From contig JAAPAO010000077.1 in NCBI GenBank assembly GCA_013115145.1, positions 1-64,000 on the forward strand: 64,000 bases of DNA, written 5' to 3'. This DNA comes from Perkinsus chesapeaki. Lineage: Eukaryota; Perkinsozoa; Perkinsida; Perkinsidae. Shown here one piece after another: positions 1 to 9,716 of the stretch (positions are counted from its first letter, which is position 1; every line of letters begins with the position of its first letter). The notes under the pieces are model-generated. The model was not told where the DNA came from, did not search any database, and worked only from the letters and a program-made list of their open reading frames with translations. The translations under genes were made by a program, and so were the position numbers.

Positions 1-212
1 ATTATTAAGTTGAACTTGTTTAAGACTTGTTCACTTCGTTCCATTTGGCATTGAGTTGTCTATAGGAACATCAGCACTTCCAAAGCCTAGCGCCAGAATT
101 GCCCAAGTGCAATCAATATGTTATCGGCCTACAACAAATTTCAAACGGCCCCGGAAAGCCACCCGCGAAGATATACCCTACGGGTTACTTTCCAAGACAT
201 TCCCTCAATGCC

Positions 213-246
213 AAGGTCGCTGGTTCGATCCCCAGGCCCGACATCC
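213..246 (+). repeat. tRNA T-arm-like fragment
   Basis: A GGTTCGATCCC-type B box with short flanking complementarity (GCTGG before, CCCAGG after) lies here on the plus strand. No complete cloverleaf can be folded upstream. It resembles the tRNA 3'-half pieces found inside Brr2 introns further along. It may be a tRNA-derived short element; a chance match is possible. Confidence 0.3.
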
Positions 247-421
247 TCTTACCTCTGTCTCTTATTATCAGCAGCCATGCCAGGACCATCAGGACGCGAC
301 ATCTGCCTCTTCTCACTGTAACTAAGATGCAAGTGTAACGTCGACATGAGAATCTCAGGAAATTCCGGCCATTTAAAAAGTCTCAGCACCTACACAGTGC
401 CGCGAAATCCTCCCCTATTGC

Positions 422-960
422 CTACTTGGCAGCCACTGCAGAGGTCCTAACAGGCGCCGCCTTAATCCTCGCTTCCCGTTCCTTTTCAAGTTTCTCCTTC
501 TGCGCCTTCGCCAGCTTTTCCCGCATTTCCCTATCCTTCTCCAACTGCTCCTTCATCCTGGCCTCGCGGTCAGCTCGCTCCTTCGCCATCTTCTCCGCTG
601 CGATCTTGTCCCGCTCCGCCTGCTCCTTCGCATCTATTTTCGACCACACCCGCTGGCAACAATCATACTTAGCATCCTTGAAACAAAACCAAGTAAAGTC
701 CAATTTCCTGGCGCGTGACGATTACCAACGGGGATATGTGCCAGCCACCAGTCACTTCCACGCCTTCGCCCCACTTGGCCACCTTCGCCTTGCACTGAAA
801 GCCCTTGCGCTCCTCACCAACATCGATAACCTACTCACCAAGGCAGGAGTCATTCCCACAAGGCAGGAACTTACTGTGCGCTCCTCCACTTTAAAGTCGA
901 TAAGCTCATCATCCCCTCCTTCCTGCAGCTCGAGCATCTTTCTAAGCCGTGCTGTGGTGG
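422..960 (-). CDS. hypothetical charged coiled-coil protein, 3' exons
   Basis: I do not recognise this gene. The last exon (stop at 422) encodes about 70 residues almost entirely of K, E, R, A and Q in heptad-like order (KEQAERDKIAAEK and following), a clear single-helix or coiled-coil tail. An upstream exon near 752-840 encodes a Cys/Trp-containing segment (KVAKWGEGVEVTGGW). Another ends at about 877 with an acidic stretch before a GTAAGT donor. The spacing implies at least two short introns, but the exact junction near 700 is uncertain. The 5' end is not found; an ATG at about 937 is the most upstream in-frame start. The plus-strand open frame over the same bases is a composition shadow. 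Confidence 0.4.
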
Positions 961-1686
961 CTGGTATTATTAGATTACCAAACTCACTGCCTGAAAGGCA
1001 TCAACACATTGGTATTGTAAACAATGAGAACAACAGTAAAGAGAGATTCGGTGACCTAAATCTACGTGTGGAGATACCTAAGGGCAGCCAACGTTAATTT
1101 ATACAGTGCTTCTGAAGAGGCAGAAAACTTCATCACAGAAGTCACACCACCACAACCACCAGCAGCAGCACCACCAGCAGCAGTAACAAAGATTCACTGT
1201 TAGAGCAGTCATTATAGGGAAGAAGTGATGCTTTCCATTTTACCGTGTATGGTGACTCGGTATTTCGCGAGGCTTTGAAAGTGCACCAATTTTTCTAACC
1301 GAAATCTAGACATATTTTCAGCTCAACTACTCTAATACGAGTTGATGAACCGTTCGACTCTCTATCGTTTCCATCTCTCTAAGACTTCTCTTCATTATTT
1401 TCTTCCACTAGAGGGGCTAATATTCGTTCGGATTTACTTATCAGATATTCCGGCATCGTATAACGCGAATTGTGAGTGCTGTGGAGCTAGAAGAGGTAGT
1501 AGCTACGTCGACACAATACGGTTTAAAGACATCCCTAATCTACAATAGAATTCACTTTAAGACGCAGGCTCTTAAGAAGAGCTCTTTGGTGCACATTGAG
1601 AACAAGCAAAGATCGGCTCCTAGAGGAGAGAGCGGTATGAACTACGATACACCTTCACTGAGTATCCTATCAAACCTCTACTTTAA
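961..1686. other. no gene recognised
   Basis: There are short open frames only, none with convincing codon structure. A CAC/CAG-rich patch at about 1145-1185 (CACCACAACCACCAGCAGCAG) is simple sequence. Confidence 0.4.
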
Positions 1687-2040
1687 AAGTCCAGCTATGT
1701 TCACCCGAACTTTATCATCCTCGGCTATGTCATACAAAAGCCCACATTCGCACAACGTTTCGCACAGCGGCGGCCTTGAGCCCGAGGCCGCCGATGCCGC
1801 AGGCGCCGTTGATGTCCATCTTCACTAAGAGCCTTAGTCTTAGCCTTATCAACAACCCACTCCTACTGTTAATCATATATCGCAGCCTACCTCTAGGCGG
1901 CCACATCCGCCGCACTATAGCACCACCACATGCCGCTGTCTCGTACTGGAGGCTAGGGAAGATGATGGTCAAGGTCGTGAGACTGGATAATGGTGGTCAA
2001 GTGCCAACGCTCTTTTTACTGTCTAAGATGCAGTACCCGT
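1687..2040 (-). CDS. hypothetical protein, 3' exon candidate
   Basis: The minus-strand frame has a Gly/Ala-rich segment (about 1750-1830) followed by a plausible GT...TAG intron (about 1723-1753). A short terminal exon reads EDDKVRVNIAGLLK then a stop at about 1687. There is no recognisable domain. It is weakly supported, mainly by the intron-shaped interruption and the hydrophilic ending. Confidence 0.2.
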
Positions 2041-2848
2041 AGGACCATTTTTAACAAGTTCACCGTTCCATAGCTTCCGAAGCGCTATGGAATCTTCGCC
2101 GTTCGCAAATTGTATGGTACGCTGGTTTAAAACCAGCGCAACAGATGAGCCAGTCTTTCCTGTTGCCCTTATCCTCATCCCCTATTTTCTCTCATCGAAC
2201 ATACTCTACCCCCTATAGCAAGTACAGCAGCCTTATAGTATCCAGTGAGACCCATATCGGTAATCGAATTTCGCTTATTCGCCGTTGTCATTGAATAACG
2301 ACTGGTCCGTCACATACAAGCAAGGACGGGGTGATCAAGGGATTGCAAAGACATGTTCTTCGAGGATCGAAAAGCATTCTAAGTTTGAAGATCCACTAGT
2401 CCCTTTTTCAGTAGGAAAATGAAAATCTAACACGCCTCCCGTTCATCTACAACTCGACTGCAGGCATCTTAATGATGCTACGGATGGTATTAAAATTCAC
2501 CAGACTCTTCACTAGACTCATAAACGTTCATTACTCTCTTAGTGCCTTTGATCACCTAGCCTTATGCCTAGCTCGGCACCATCGCAAACCCAACTGCTAG
2601 TAATCAACATGTGCGATTGCCTCCATCTATGAGCGAAGACAAGGAGCTCCGAGAGATTTTCACCAGAGTGAGTAAATTGGAGTAAATTCAAAGGAAAATT
2701 CAACAAGGGCTCCAATGACCGAGCCGGAGGATTTGGTATAGAATTATCTGGCCTACTAGGTCTAGGTACTACCAACGCGGAGACCACAAGCAGATCTACA
2801 AGCAAATGGTCCTCCTAGGAAAATCGTCAAGCAATAACCGGCCCTCTC
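2041..2848. other. no gene recognised
   Basis: There is an 88-codon minus-strand open frame at 2539-2805 with Pro/Ser-rich, low-information translation and no flanking splice signals that would join it to the exon at 2849. I see no RNA gene or repeat here. Confidence 0.35.
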
Positions 2849-3080
2849 TCAATTACAATTCTTTTCCAAGAACTCCTCGAGAGGTATCCCCTTCAACGTT
2901 ATAGCCGCATGAGCTGCAGCCTGTACTGCCACCCTTTCATCCGATTGATAACCTCCGTCAAAATCTACTCTTCCACCTCCATTAGGCTGCTGATACCAAT
3001 ATACTGTACAGCGATAAGGTAGGCCCTGAGCAAGGTTTATACCGATAATACACAACTTCCTCTGAACTCCTAGTGCACTG
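2849..3080 (-). CDS. hypothetical protein, 3' terminal exon
   Basis: About 70 codons end in a stop at 2849. The translation has the look of a folded domain: an aromatic YRCTVYWYQQ strand, a GGGRVDFDGGYQ turn, then an Ala-rich helix and a LEEFLEK ending. I do not recognise the family. The exon probably belongs with the exons at 3.2-3.6 kb and perhaps the acidic start at 4.4 kb. I cannot prove the joins. Confidence 0.4.
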
Positions 3081-3239
3081 CTTTGAGCCTAGAAATTATA
3101 TAATATTAAACTTAGTAATTGAAATTAAATATTAACTATCGCAAAAGTACACAAACGTAAGTGCATGTCGATATATCGAAGATAAAGAGATCCCCTCTCA
3201 CAAAAGTATAAGCTCAGAAATGCCCCCTGAAGTTATTCT

Positions 3240-3560
3240 GACACCTCTAGCTGTGAACTACCTTGCTGGTCGCCTCCGACCTATTAGCCGAATGCAAATC
3301 ATGCACAACTTCCAAATGTATTCCCCGTTGCTCCAGGTACCTATGTTAAAAATACCCCCTTTTTCTGGCGGAGCGAAGCAAGTACTCTGCCAGAGCCTTC
3401 CGAAAGTCCATAGTGTACGGCAACACCGACGAAGCTCTGATTTCCTTCCGGCGTCCATCAGCCTTCACTGCCAATCTTCGACGCTCCTCCTCATCGAGAA
3501 GAGTTTCACCACCGGAAACAGGCATGCGGAATTGCATAGGAGGCGGAACGGAAACAGGCT
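3240..3560 (-). CDS. hypothetical protein, internal exon
   Basis: The minus-strand frame has a charged stretch (ETLLDEEERRRLAVKADGRR) followed by MDFRKALAEYLLRSARKRG, then a GT donor at about 3357 with an AG acceptor at about 3280. The following short segment is open to a further donor. Hydrophilic and helical, no recognised domain. A GGCGGAGCGAAGC string on the plus strand here is antisense to the LLRSA codons and is probably unrelated to the Brr2 intron family with the same core. Confidence 0.35.
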
Positions 3561-4086
3561 GAGTCCTGAATTCGAGCTAATTCTTGCGCGCCACGAATTT
3601 ATCTATTATTACAGTAGAATGCTTCTCAGATATGCTACCCTCGACACACCGTTATCATCCTCGTATTCGTCGTAGGCAATTGGCCTGTGATGAGGCGCTG
3701 CCGTCGAGAACACTGGTAGGCCAGGCTCAGGAGGCAAGTATCTGACACCTCTAGCTGCCACCCTAGTGAATTGAGATGGTTTCGCGAGTTCGCCTTATTT
3801 ACTCCATTCCCCAAAACCCTCCGTATAGATCAAACTTTTCATATATGCTACGAATTGTTGATCCAGGAAAGGGTATCTCATAGAGCTCCCGCTTCCACGA
3901 CTAAGTCGCGTAAAAACCCAGCACTTCTCCAACAACAGCTTTTGTCGAAGTCTTCATGGCGATTCCGAAAGATGAGCCCGTTTAGCTATCCCTGGTAGAT
4001 TACACCGGAAATCTCAGAAAATGCCTCCAAGTAAAAATTGAGATTCTAAAATATATTTCAAGCCTCATCCCCATTCAGTTCCGTAA

Positions 4087-4395
4087 TTACACTTCCCGTG
4101 GCAGCTTGTCAGCTTCGCATTTCTCGCTCTTGTGGTCGTCTGGTCTGCGAGGGGGAGATGATGTTTGGCGAGAAGGAGCAGAAGGGAATTACTTTTCGTC
4201 GGTTCCCGAAACGCTTTGCTCCACCTTAGCATCAGTCATATCGACATCACTGTCGAGTTTGGGCACTAATAAAATAGATTTCGAGTGAATATCTTAGCTC
4301 GGAGCGTGCAAGATACAAAGTAGGTCAGAAATACTACCTTCGTCCTCCACAGTTTTCACTGCCTCCTCAGTGTTGCTGGCCACCTGTTGATCCAT
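4087..4395 (-). CDS. small acidic hypothetical protein (5' exons)
   Basis: The start ATG at 4395 (MDQQVASNTEEAVKTV) is followed by two clean introns: about 4289-4335 (GT...CTAAG) and about 4140-4188 (GTAATT...CGCAG). Splicing keeps one frame through SDVDMTDAKVEQ and PDDHKSEKCEADKLPREV to a stop at 4087. The product is about 70 aa, acidic, with no hydrophobic core. It may instead be the 5' part of a longer gene whose later exons are those at 3.2-3.6 kb, because the last codons overlap a possible GT donor. Family unknown. Confidence 0.45.
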
Positions 4396-4528
4396 AGACG
4401 GCAAACGGCTATCGAGTCATATTGAAATCACTCCAACTAAATTTCTCCTCCATAAAGAGTAGTGAAACGATCAGTACAACAACTGGTACGGGCTGAGAAA
4501 TTGTATACCGACACACCAGCAGGAGCTT

Positions 4529-5977
4529 TCACTGGAAGAACAACGAGCCCATACCAGATCGATGACGCGTGAGATTCAGGCAAGCCTTCAGCGACAGGCC
4601 CACCGAGCCCAGAGCATTTACCACATTCAACAGAATCGATGTCACCATCACGGCGTTGCTCCCCACCGGCTTTCGCATATACGGCCAGTCGGTGAGCTTG
4701 AACTCGATGCTTCGACCGTATACAGTATCTTCTCTCAATACATCCTTCCACACCTGAGGAGCCTGAAGAGCCTCCCTCAAAGCCGCAATGACCGGCGAAA
4801 GACTTCGCTGATCCGTACTAGTAACTCGTATCTTATTAGGGGCATTGAACATAATACCAACCACGGGATTAACCGGGCCTTCGACATGCCGACTCGCTTT
4901 CTCTGGGCGGCGCCAATAGATCACCGGAAGCTTTCCTTCGACCACTCCGGCGATTTCGAAATTCTGCTGCCACATTACTTGTAGAATATGTGAGAGCAAC
5001 AACCGCGTGTCCACCCTCGATTTGAAAAACGCATCGAACGGCAAGCCCTTCAGTACCCACTCCTGAGCTTCACCACACTCCTGCTGTCTCGCACAGCCAC
5101 GAGGCCATCCAGCCGCAATGGCGCCCGAGATTGCCGATACCAGGAACTGATCCAGGCCCTGATGAGGCGGACCAAACAGCCTTATCCGATCCTCCTGGTT
5201 GAAGCTGAGCCCGACGTACTCGCCGCGATCGGTCTCCTGAGGCAAATGATGGAAAAGCATCTTTGGCTTCAGTCCCTTAGAATCGGCCACCCTCATGGTG
5301 TTTGTTAGGCGATACCCAGACATCTCCTCGAGGCACACCAGCGCCCCCAGAATAGACTGACGAGCTGCCACGCCATCCGATCCGAAACAAATCCATGGAA
5401 CGGTATCGAGGGAAATATCCACCCCATCCGGAGCCTCGTCAACCGAGTCTACTTCCCACGATGTTTCCAGGCCGGCCTTCACCGAGGCCACCAGCGCCTT
5501 GCGGGTGTCCTGTGGCATCCCAGTGGTGACTGCGGTGACGCCTGACCACCCCTGGAGGGCGAGGCACAAATCTGGCGGGGGAGATGAGTCGTTCGGGTCC
5601 TCCCTAAGAATCCAGACTCTCAGAAATCCAAGCTTGCGGTGGACGATGTCGACATCCGTAATCATATTGAATCCAGAGCGGCGCACCGCGTCCATGAGCC
5701 CTAGAGCCAAGCGGCTCGTTTCAAATCTATCACCGTTGAAGTTCCACCACGGAAATCCTCGAAGCTTGAACTTATGCACGCCCGAAGACTCCTTAAGATT
5801 CTCATCTTTCTGCAGGCCATCGGTCCAAGAGGCGTTGATCGCCCGACGGACCTCATCGACGAGATGCTGCGGGCCTCGCTGGACATAGATCTTATCGTGG
5901 CCTAGAATGGCTATACTGCAGAAGCCTGCCGAGGTAGGAACGAAGGGGTAGGCCTCCTGGAAGTCTACCTTAAACAT
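4529..5977 (-). CDS. four-repeat tandem-family protein 1 (divergent member)
   Basis: 482 aa, intronless, the most downstream member of a five-gene tandem array. It consists of four diverged copies of a ~110-residue domain: about residues 12-125, 130-250, 255-375 and 380-482. Repeat 3 keeps the family signature (YVGLSFNQEDRIRLFGPP, then WPRG, EWVLKGLPFD, VDTRLLL). Family ending GSLFFQ replaces SLYF. Unlike its neighbours it starts MFKVDF, not Met-Gly, and lacks a myristoylation signal. It also has the most eroded repeats 1 and 2. I do not know the function. No signal peptide, membrane segment or catalytic motif is visible. The start is the first ATG, about 20 residues before repeat 1, as in the paralogues. 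Confidence 0.85.
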   Translation of the reverse strand: MFKVDFQEAYPFVPTSAGFCSIAILGHDKIYVQRGPQHLVDEVRRAINASWTDGLQKDENLKESSGVHKFKLRGFPWWNFNGDRFETSRLALGLMDAVRRSGFNMITDVDIVHRKLGFLRVWILREDPNDSSPPPDLCLALQGWSGVTAVTTGMPQDTRKALVASVKAGLETSWEVDSVDEAPDGVDISLDTVPWICFGSDGVAARQSILGALVCLEEMSGYRLTNTMRVADSKGLKPKMLFHHLPQETDRGEYVGLSFNQEDRIRLFGPPHQGLDQFLVSAISGAIAAGWPRGCARQQECGEAQEWVLKGLPFDAFFKSRVDTRLLLSHILQVMWQQNFEIAGVVEGKLPVIYWRRPEKASRHVEGPVNPVVGIMFNAPNKIRVTSTDQRSLSPVIAALREALQAPQVWKDVLREDTVYGRSIEFKLTDWPYMRKPVGSNAVMVTSILLNVVNALGSVGLSLKACLNLTRHRSGMGSLFFQ

Positions 5978-6261
5978 TAGGGGAAATAAATAAAGCTAAG
6001 GGGATATATCAACAGAGACCAGTCGAATAGCTACAAGCAAGGCCACAGTGACACTTTCGACAAACGTCAAGGATTGAAGGAGGAAGAAGAAGCAGAGCCA
6101 CCGTATAAGCAAATGAATCCCATGTCGATTTCATCGACGAGCTTTTTAAGCCCTCACAAACCAGTCAATGCGGCCACCTCAAAACTCAACATCGATCTCT
6201 AAAGGAAGAACCAAGTCTCCTGAAAGATTGTCAAGAACTATATGAAATTAGCCCTCCTCCT

Positions 6262-7836
6262 TCATACCCTCGGCGTGAAATACAACGATGAAAGCTGTAA
6301 CCTATACCACTCACTCTCAGTCGACACACACAGCCTCGACAGATCCAGCGAGGCCTTCAGTTCCCAACCTATCTCTGACATAACATTAATAACAGATATC
6401 AGGATTGCCGTCGGATAGATGACGGTCTTAGGTCCTGGCATCCACGTATGGAACGGGGACTTCACCAACTTCAACTGAGCTGATTTACCAAAGTCGCTTA
6501 AATCCTGAACAGCCTCGATGCTGAATTGAGGGGGGCAGAGAGCCATGCGTATCTTAGGTTGAAGCTCGTCCACCAGGGCTCTGTCTGGCGAGCATATCCT
6601 CATCTCATCGATATTATTAAACCACACACAGACGACCGGGGCCTCCTCCGAGCGCACCGCCTCGTTAGTCCTCCTGAACACCATGAAGGAAGTCTCCGCC
6701 AGCCGACCAGTGCAGTCGATCTTAGGCATGAGTTCGAATCCCAGCGACAACATTTTCTGTAATATCTTTGCCATGAGTATCCTAGCTTCAACCGTGTCCT
6801 CCATCTCAGTGCTCCACGGCTTACCCTGCAGCTTCCACTCGTATGCGTTCGTCCCGAACCCTCCCTCCCGATCAACACCATTCGCCCACGCCTTCGAGAT
6901 GACCCCTCCAATCTCCTGTTGAACCGACGCATCCAAGAACTCTCCCGGAGCTGGAAAGATTCTTATCAGGTCGGCTTCATCCAAACTCATCCCCATATAT
7001 TTCCCCCGATTTCCCGAAGCGGCTTCTGGCGGCGGCACCCTCAACACCAGGCTCGACTTGGCCCCGCGATTCTGCGACAAAGACAGCGTCCTCACCAATC
7101 TGTAGCCGGTCTGCCTCTCCAACTCCGTTATAACGCTCAATAAAATCTGCTTCGCTTCAACAGGTTTGTCACACCCCGCCGAAAAAGGCGCACCGGCCAA
7201 CTGGAACTGATAAGCCCCACTGTAATCTGTTTCACTGGTAATCTGCCAGCAGTTCACTATCCCTTGTCGAACTGCCTCCTGGACATTGAACAACCTATTG
7301 GCCTCATCTTCGAGAATGATACGAATATCATTTTTATCGTGAAGACTGATCATCAGATCTCTTCTAGAACTCCGTTCGCTCAATCTGTCGATCTTATGCA
7401 GCACCCATACTTGCACAAAGAACGGCCGAGACATATCCAAATCATCCACAATTCCCCATCCGACCTCTCGGAGCGCTTCCACCATCTTCAGAGCATATCT
7501 TCTTACATCAACCGTAGCTTTGCCATTCGCCGCCCAAACCCATTTAATAAACTCTATCTCGTGCAGCCCCTCCACTTTCTTGCATTTCCTATCATTCTTG
7601 ATAATTCCCTGATCCTTTACAGCCTTCCTCACCGCCTCGAGGACCTCCTCCGGGCATTTGTATCCATAAACTCGACTGCTATTGCTCAGCACCAATGCGC
7701 AGTATCCCTCGGAGGTCGGTGTGTAGGGCTCGGGCTCGCGGAGACCTTTGACACCACCGAACCCGATGCGGAGCTGGTTCAACTCATGAGTGCCGATACC
7801 GAATATTTTAATGCCAACAGGAGAGCTGTTTCCCAT
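6262..7836 (-). CDS. four-repeat tandem-family protein 2
   Basis: 524 aa from the ATG at 7836 (MGNSSP); an in-frame ATG at 7863 would add nine residues. I prefer 7836 because three paralogues also begin Met-Gly, and MGNSS fits an N-myristoylation signal. There are four copies of the family domain. Each has a hydrophobic-Ser/Leu-D-x-[IV]-R strand, W..G[IV], YGGxYE[FW]KLxGxP[FW], E(T/A)hxxRhLL and a closing G[WF]xLhxxhDhS segment. Repeat 1 includes the family string KCPEEVLEAVRKA. It ends LSSLYFTPRV. The gap to the next gene upstream is only 73 bp. Function unknown; the design suggests a membrane-tethered multivalent binding protein, which is inference. Confidence 0.85.
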   Translation of the reverse strand: MGNSSPVGIKIFGIGTHELNQLRIGFGGVKGLREPEPYTPTSEGYCALVLSNSSRVYGYKCPEEVLEAVRKAVKDQGIIKNDRKCKKVEGLHEIEFIKWVWAANGKATVDVRRYALKMVEALREVGWGIVDDLDMSRPFFVQVWVLHKIDRLSERSSRRDLMISLHDKNDIRIILEDEANRLFNVQEAVRQGIVNCWQITSETDYSGAYQFQLAGAPFSAGCDKPVEAKQILLSVITELERQTGYRLVRTLSLSQNRGAKSSLVLRVPPPEAASGNRGKYMGMSLDEADLIRIFPAPGEFLDASVQQEIGGVISKAWANGVDREGGFGTNAYEWKLQGKPWSTEMEDTVEARILMAKILQKMLSLGFELMPKIDCTGRLAETSFMVFRRTNEAVRSEEAPVVCVWFNNIDEMRICSPDRALVDELQPKIRMALCPPQFSIEAVQDLSDFGKSAQLKLVKSPFHTWMPGPKTVIYPTAILISVINVMSEIGWELKASLDLSRLCVSTESEWYRLQLSSLYFTPRV

Positions 7837-7909
7837 AGTATCTTTTATACCTACGAAATGCACGCTTCAACCTCCCTTCCCCAACGCAACCCAGCCACTG
7901 TAAACAACT

Positions 7910-9442
7910 TCATCGTTCTTCATTGCGAGTAAAGTACATGGCAGAGCAATCTAATTTATACTGATTCTTATCATCCGCATGATACTTCCTCGACACATCC
8001 ATCGAAGCCCTCATCCTCCATCCCAAACCATACAGCCTGTCCACCAACGCCAACAAGACGCTTGAGCAATACAGCGAACTGTAAGAGTTTGTGCACGTGT
8101 GGAAGGGCATCCCTCTCAGTTTGATCTGCAGGCCGCGGCCGTAGCGACCAAACCGCTGTATTGGACTTGTAGAGATCGCCGGTGGTTCCAGAGACTCACG
8201 AATGACCTGTTCCATAGAGTCAATGATGGAATCTTCGGTACAGGTCAACCTAATATCATCTGCGTCATGCAAAGACAGCCCCAAAACCGGCTCGCTCTCC
8301 GGAAGTCTATTTCCTCCCTCTCGCGGGCGTCTAAACACCATCAAGGACATGTCCGCCAGCTTGCCACTGCAATCTATTTTAGGCATGAGTTCGAATCCCA
8401 GAGCCCACATCTTTTTCAGCATTTTCCCCACTAGTAGCCTAGAGTCGACAGTCTCGGTGCCGTGAGCATCCCAAGGTCGACCAAGCAACTTCCACTCGAA
8501 CGCCCCACCGTATTCCCCTTCCTTCTGGATTCCTCGAGGCCAGCCCTCAACGATCGCAGCTCGGAGAGAATCTTTGACAGTTTCATCAAGCGGCTCTCCC
8601 GGGAGACTGATCAATCGGACATCATCTGTATCATTCAAGCTCAACCCAAGATACTCCACCGGCCCACTTTCACCATAATCCTCGACTTGCCGAAATATCA
8701 AGCTTGATTTCGACCCTTGCCCCACCGATAGACTCAGCGACTTGTACAGTTTCGCACCGGTCTGCTTCTCGACTTGGGCGCAGATCGCCAAAAGCATCCT
8801 CCTGATCTTGACGGAATTCTCCCCGTTAGCTCCGAAGGCCCCAAACGGAGACCCCTTCAGCACAAACTGGTGTACTCCGCCATATTCGTTTTCCTTGGAG
8901 ACCTTCCAGCAAGCTTCGATAGCATTTCGGACAGCTTCAATAACACTATGGGTCCTCAAAGGGTCACTCTCACATAACACTCTGACATCGTCACTCGAAT
9001 GCATGCTTACCATAAAGTCCTTTCTATTAGGCCGAGGGTTGTAGTCACCAACAGCGTCACTGCGCCGCAAAATCCACACTTGCATCAACCCAGCTCGAGA
9101 CATATCAACCTCCTCCACTATTTCCCAACCTCGCTTGCTGAGTTCCTCGACAACTCTCATAATTATCCTTCGGACCTCAACAGTCTTTTTACCATTGGAC
9201 ATCCACAGGCGACTTGACAGATTGAACTTATGCAGCCCCGGCGCTTTCTCCGACAAACCATCCCCCTTCAGATTCTCCCTTCCCAGCCCTTCCCGAATTG
9301 CTCCAAGCACTTCCTCCGGGCACTTGAGCCCATACATTGCACCCAAGCCACATAGAGTAATAGCACAGAGACCTTGAGACGTGACAGTGTGCGGGCTGGG
9401 CTCCGACAGGCCTTCAAGACCACCGCAGCAAACCACACCCAT
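7910..9442 (-). CDS. four-repeat tandem-family protein 3
   Basis: 510 aa, intronless. It starts MGVVCCGG: Met-Gly followed by two cysteines is the classic layout for dual myristoylation and palmitoylation. The four domain copies are easy to follow. Repeat 1 runs through CAITLCGLGAMYGLKCPEEV. Repeat 2 has MVSMHSSDDVRVL and YGGVHQFVLKGSPF. Repeat 3 has LGLSLNDTDDVRLISLPGE and YGGAFEWKLLGRPW. Repeat 4 has LGLSLHDADDIRLTC and ends MDVSRKYHADDK. The C-terminus is SAMYFTRNEER. Repeat 3 is the best conserved across the array (FELMPKIDCSGKL is shared with genes 2 and 4). Function not recognised. Confidence 0.85.
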   Translation of the reverse strand: MGVVCCGGLEGLSEPSPHTVTSQGLCAITLCGLGAMYGLKCPEEVLGAIREGLGRENLKGDGLSEKAPGLHKFNLSSRLWMSNGKKTVEVRRIIMRVVEELSKRGWEIVEEVDMSRAGLMQVWILRRSDAVGDYNPRPNRKDFMVSMHSSDDVRVLCESDPLRTHSVIEAVRNAIEACWKVSKENEYGGVHQFVLKGSPFGAFGANGENSVKIRRMLLAICAQVEKQTGAKLYKSLSLSVGQGSKSSLIFRQVEDYGESGPVEYLGLSLNDTDDVRLISLPGEPLDETVKDSLRAAIVEGWPRGIQKEGEYGGAFEWKLLGRPWDAHGTETVDSRLLVGKMLKKMWALGFELMPKIDCSGKLADMSLMVFRRPREGGNRLPESEPVLGLSLHDADDIRLTCTEDSIIDSMEQVIRESLEPPAISTSPIQRFGRYGRGLQIKLRGMPFHTCTNSYSSLYCSSVLLALVDRLYGLGWRMRASMDVSRKYHADDKNQYKLDCSAMYFTRNEER

Positions 9443-9716
9443 TCACAAAAATACCTAAAATAGAAGATTCGCCAGAGGAACACAACGACTAGCTGAGGAG
9501 AAGATGAGCAAATAAATAAATGTCTATCCCAGACATCATCGAGGATTATCTAGTACTAGAGTATACAGAAGATACGGTCCAAGCCGGTATACAAATGCCA
9601 AAGCGAACTAGGGCCGTCGGTGACTTGGCGATGGTGTTCGGTGGCAGCAAAGGTATGAATAATACCATATAAACTGGCATAAGGTTGAAAACCGTGATCA
9701 CAGTCTATTTAATCTA

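Noticed and set aside
426-1097. 223-codon plus-strand open frame
   Set aside because: Ser/Phe-rich translation antisense to a Lys/Glu/Arg-rich coiled-coil exon; a composition shadow.
3355-3371. Apparent 15-nt intron
   Set aside because: Removing 15 nt would restore a frame, but all verifiable introns here are 30 nt or more and a ~76-nt alternative with good sites exists.
3365-3385. GGCGGAGCGAAGC string outside Brr2
   Set aside because: It is antisense to codons for an LLRSA-type helix and lacks the T-run and GT/AG frame of the intron family. The same holds at 23125.
7264-7932. 222-codon plus-strand open frame
   Set aside because: It is antisense to four-repeat family gene 2, which has clear paralogues.
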